Positions 4,785 to 6,916 of a stretch of 6,916 bases of DNA are shown here, piece by piece. The DNA is from JAPLMI01 sp043798375 (GTDB lineage Bacteria > Omnitrophota > Gorgyraeia > 2-01-FULL-45-10): assembly GCA_043798375.1 (NCBI GenBank), contig JAZDOS010000007.1:1-6916 (forward strand), written 5' to 3'. A program made the translations under genes and the position numbers. Under the pieces are notes generated by a model. That model ran no database searches and was not told the origin of the DNA. It saw nothing but the letters and a program-made list of their open reading frames with translations. The stretch's first letter is position 1. Each line of letters opens with the position of its first letter.

Positions 4785-6583
4785 AGAGGAAGGCGATAGC
4801 GTTAATATTTCTTTTTTCGGTCCTTATCTATTGCAATTCCCTGGGGGGCGCTTTCGTATGGGACGATCACGCCTTTGTCGAGGTAAATCCGGCGATCCGG
4901 TCGCTCGCGAACACGCGGTATTTCTTTACGGACCCCGCGACGACGGCGGTGGGGGAACTTGCGCGCGATGTCTACAGGCCGATAACCACACTGTCTTATG
5001 CCGTAGACTTTTTCCTGTGGGGATTCAATTCCTTCGGTTATCACCTTACAAACGTGATCCTTCATTCATTTAACGGCATCCTCGTATTTCTGCTGTTGTC
5101 TATAATGTTCGGGGATTTTTTTCTGGCGCTGGCGGCCGGCCTCATATTTATAAGCCATCCTGTCCAGACCGAGGTCGTATCGTGGATCTCCGGGCGGTCG
5201 AGCGTCCTTTTCATGTTTTTTTATCTGCTCTCGTTCATATTTTATATAAAGGCCCGGGAATCGAAAAAAATATTCTACCTGTATTCCATAATATTCTTCT
5301 GCATGTCCTTACTTTCGAAGGAGATGGCGATAACGTTGCCTCTTATCCTTATATTATATGACCTTCATTTTGGCAGGCGGTTCGATATCAAAGAAAGTAT
5401 CGTGAGGTATCTGCCGTATTTTGCCATAGCCTTATTCTTCGTCATAACACGCATGACGCTTATGGGGCAGGTGGGGCAATTCAGCGGGTGGGGAGAGCCG
5501 TACCGCGTATTTCTTACCATGTCGAAGGTCGTGGTCGATTATGTCAGGATCTTATTTTTTCCGGTTACTCTATGCGCCATAGGATATGATGTGGCAATAT
5601 CAAAATCTATTCTTGAGCCTGCGGCGCTTGCTTCGATAACTTTTTTGGCCGTTATCCTGTCAGGCATTCCTTTTTTATACAGGCGATTCCGCGCGGCATC
5701 TTTTTCGATATTATTCTTTTTTATAACACTCCTGCCCGTCGTCAATATAATTCCGATAAAGGCCCTCGAGGCGGAGAGGTTCCTCTATCTTCCATCGCTC
5801 GGTTTTTGCGTCCTTATCGCCTTTATCATATCGGCCGCGGACAAACGATTCAAGAATCCGATTGCGCGTAATGGGCCGAGGATAGCCGTCCTGATCGCGT
5901 TTACATTGATAGCCTTTTATGCATTGAGAACCTCCGCCAGAAATAATGATTGGGCCGACGAGATAACAATAGGCAGGAGAACTCTCGAGGCGCGATCTTC
6001 CGGCGCGTGGGGAATGGCGACCCTGGGAGAAAATTATCTCGCAAGCGGTAATTATAAAGAGGCGATAAAATACCTGGAAGACGCCGTAGCCCATGCCCCG
6101 GAATATGAGCTTGCGTACAATCTGTTGGGCACGGCGTACTATAAATCGGGCCGTTACACCGACGCTGTCGCGGCATTCACGAAGGCCTTGAGGCTGGATC
6201 AGATGCCCGGCGTGCCGACACATGACAAGCTCGGCATTTCATACGCGAACCTTAAAATGTATGATGAGGCGGAAAGGCAGTTCAAGACGGCGATTACCGA
6301 AGATCCTTATTTCGTGAACGCCCATTTGAATCTGGGAAGATTGTATGAGGTGAGGGGCGATTATACCGCCGCGCTCAAACAATACCTGAAGGGGGTTATA
6401 TACTCGAGTAACGATACCTACCTTACCGTCGTCAATTATATTCGTATCGGGGACCTGTATACAAAAATGGGCGGGGCCCCGAAAGACAGGGAATATTATT
6501 TAAAAGCGAAGAAAGCGCTGGGATCCAAAAACGAAGGCCTGCTGAAACTGATCGAAAAGAAGATAGCCAACCTGCCGAAATAA
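4781..6583 (+). CDS. TMTC-like GT-C membrane protein with C-terminal TPR repeats, 600 aa
   Basis: The first ~385 residues form a polytopic GT-C domain with TMTC features: WDD (27-29) after the first helix, where the catalytic acidic pair sits; YRPITTLSYAVDFFL (65-79); FGYHLTNVILH (85-95); HPVQTEVVSWISGRSS (126-141); and LLSKEMAITLPLIL (177-190). From about 408 come four TPRs (roughly 408-441, 443-476, 478-511, 512-545) and a partial fifth, ending with a basic helix. Animal TMTC1-4 are protein O-mannosyltransferases using dolichyl-phosphate mannose, with TPRs on the lumenal side. Bacterial relatives are mostly uncharacterised; by analogy this one would glycosylate an exported protein from an undecaprenyl-phosphate sugar. 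The ATG shares ATGA with the deacetylase stop and has only a weak ribosome binding site (GAAAG), so coupling is likely. It is the last gene of the operon; no clear terminator follows. Confidence 0.8.
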   Translation: MKRKAIALIFLFSVLIYCNSLGGAFVWDDHAFVEVNPAIRSLANTRYFFTDPATTAVGELARDVYRPITTLSYAVDFFLWGFNSFGYHLTNVILHSFNGILVFLLLSIMFGDFFLALAAGLIFISHPVQTEVVSWISGRSSVLFMFFYLLSFIFYIKARESKKIFYLYSIIFFCMSLLSKEMAITLPLILILYDLHFGRRFDIKESIVRYLPYFAIALFFVITRMTLMGQVGQFSGWGEPYRVFLTMSKVVVDYVRILFFPVTLCAIGYDVAISKSILEPAALASITFLAVILSGIPFLYRRFRAASFSILFFFITLLPVVNIIPIKALEAERFLYLPSLGFCVLIAFIISAADKRFKNPIARNGPRIAVLIAFTLIAFYALRTSARNNDWADEITIGRRTLEARSSGAWGMATLGENYLASGNYKEAIKYLEDAVAHAPEYELAYNLLGTAYYKSGRYTDAVAAFTKALRLDQMPGVPTHDKLGISYANLKMYDEAERQFKTAITEDPYFVNAHLNLGRLYEVRGDYTAALKQYLKGVIYSSNDTYLTVVNYIRIGDLYTKMGGAPKDREYYLKAKKALGSKNEGLLKLIEKKIANLPK

Positions 6584-6621
6584 CCGCTTATATAAGAATA
6601 CTACCGGTAAACCAATCTCAT

Positions 6622-6759
6622 TTATACCAAAAATTAGCCCCGAAAGCAATCGAGTTGCGTCTATTAGGCCTATCTTATACCAAAATAGGCAAGATCCTGG
6701 GAATTCACCACAAAACCGCTATTAAAGCCGTTTCGTCATTACGAGGGCGCCGAAGTTAG
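6622..6759 (+). pseudogene. Helix-turn-helix fragment of a transposase- or recombinase-like protein
   Basis: A frame ending at TAG 6757-6759 reads LYQKLAPKAIELRLLG and then LSYTKIGKILGIHHKTAIKAV before a basic tail (SSLRGRRS). The pattern of a helix, then LSYTKIGKILGI as a turn-containing pair, then a recognition helix HHKTAIKA is a homeodomain-like HTH, as in transposases and in the C-terminus of resolvases. The frame is open upstream into the operon spacer but has no ATG, GTG or TTG with a ribosome binding site near it, and it stops right after the HTH. It is therefore best read as a remnant of a longer protein. It begins immediately downstream of the operon, so it may mark an old insertion or rearrangement boundary. 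Confidence 0.45.
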
Positions 6760-6791
6760 GTGGTCGGGTAATTAAGTTTAGGTGGTCGGGT
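6753..6791. repeat. Two-copy direct repeat, TTAGGTGGTCGGGT, 22-nt period
   Basis: TTAGGTGGTCGGGT occurs at 6756-6769 and 6778-6791, identical over 14 nt. Both copies are preceded by AAGT, with one extra T in the second. The first copy contains the stop codon of the HTH fragment. The layout resembles the 23-nt-period repeat in the left flank, though the sequences differ, and suggests a mobile-element end or protein-binding site. Confidence 0.6.
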
Positions 6792-6874
6792 TTGTCAAGA
6801 CCATTCTTAGACGAAAATAAGATGTACCAGTAGCCGTAGTCCTTTCTTTCTTTTTCGCCTCCTTTTTCTTTCTT

Positions 6875-6900
6875 TGTGAATAATGTGAATATGTGGACAT
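6875..6900 (+). repeat. Three tandem TGTGnAnAn 9-mers, weakly DnaA-box-like
   Basis: TGTGAATAA (6875-6883), TGTGAATAT (6884-6892) and TGTGGACAT (6892-6900) stand head to tail, the last two sharing one T. Against the DnaA-box complement TGTGGATAA they carry one, two and two mismatches. They follow a pyrimidine-rich tract. No replication gene is nearby, so an origin is not claimed; they could equally be part of an element end. Confidence 0.25.
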
Positions 6901-6916
6901 CTTTACCTCACCGCCC

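Larger units (their letters stand above)
6584..6916. other. Gene-free right flank with mobile-element debris
   Basis: No intact gene is seen in these 333 bases. In order they hold an AT-rich spacer without a recognisable Rho-independent terminator for the operon, a helix-turn-helix coding fragment (6622-6759), a two-copy repeat (6753-6791), a 36-nt pyrimidine tract broken by a single G (6840-6875), and three tandem 9-mers (6875-6900). An ATG at 6892 opens a frame to the window end, but no ribosome binding site precedes it and too few residues are visible to call a gene. Confidence 0.6.

Noticed and set aside
5711..6223. Antisense 170-codon frame opposite the TMTC-like gene
   Set aside because: The plus strand encodes continuous membrane and TPR motifs here; the antisense frame shows no coding logic of its own.
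4781..6583. Reading this gene as an O-antigen ligase or a plain TPR protein
   Set aside because: The YRPITTLSYA, GYHLTN and HPVQTEVVSWISGR boxes are the TMTC-type pattern rather than the Wzy_C pattern, and the TPRs make up only the last third.
6722..6907. Minus-strand frame reading KDYGYWYILFSSKNGLDK in the right flank
   Set aside because: No start codon or ribosome binding site; much of it is Lys/Glu low complexity from the pyrimidine tract, and it overlaps the HTH fragment.

Overview
The window holds a five-gene, same-strand operon (983-6583) for membrane import and polyprenyl-phosphate-linked glycan chemistry. It is flanked on both sides by mobile-element debris. Gene order is: a BioY biotin transporter subunit, an ArnT-like family-39 glycosyltransferase, a DPM1-like family-2 glycosyltransferase, a YdjC/NaxD-like carbohydrate deacetylase, and a TMTC-like GT-C membrane protein with C-terminal TPRs. 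Junctions are very tight: a gap of 4 or 13 nt depending on start choice, a 4-nt GTGA overlap, a 13-nt gap, and a 4-nt ATGA overlap. This argues for one polycistronic, translationally coupled unit.

Left flank (1-358): the first 47 bases are the start of an IS3-family OrfA-like transposase on the minus strand, with its own ribosome binding site and a TATAAT box, running off the window. Next come a two-copy direct repeat with a 23-nt period and a terminator-like hairpin. A recognisable sigma70-type promoter then drives a small coiled-coil protein (359-724) of unknown function that has no aromatic residues. The interval 725-982 carries two short palindromes, a doubtful minus-strand reading frame, and a TTGACA -35 element for the operon.

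Right flank (6584-6916): no intact gene. It contains a helix-turn-helix fragment that looks like part of a transposase or recombinase, a two-copy direct repeat with a 22-nt period, a pyrimidine tract, and three tandem 9-mers resembling weak DnaA boxes.

How the genes may work together: in Francisella, FlmF2 (GT2) makes undecaprenyl-phosphate-GalNAc, NaxD (YdjC family) deacetylates it, and FlmK (an ArnT homologue) moves the amino sugar to a lipid A phosphate. The three central genes here match those three roles by family, in one coupled cluster. The TMTC-like protein appears to be a second GT-C enzyme that could draw on the same lipid-linked sugar pool to modify a protein. This pathway assignment is inference from family membership and order.

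Organism: the ArnT/NaxD-type genes suggest a bacterium with an outer membrane. Codon use mixes GC-rich codons with many ATA (Ile) and AGG (Arg) codons. Together with the TPR-rich GT-C protein and the repeat-laden flanks, this is reminiscent of uncultured phyla such as Omnitrophota. There is no phylogenetic marker in the window, so this is a low-confidence guess.
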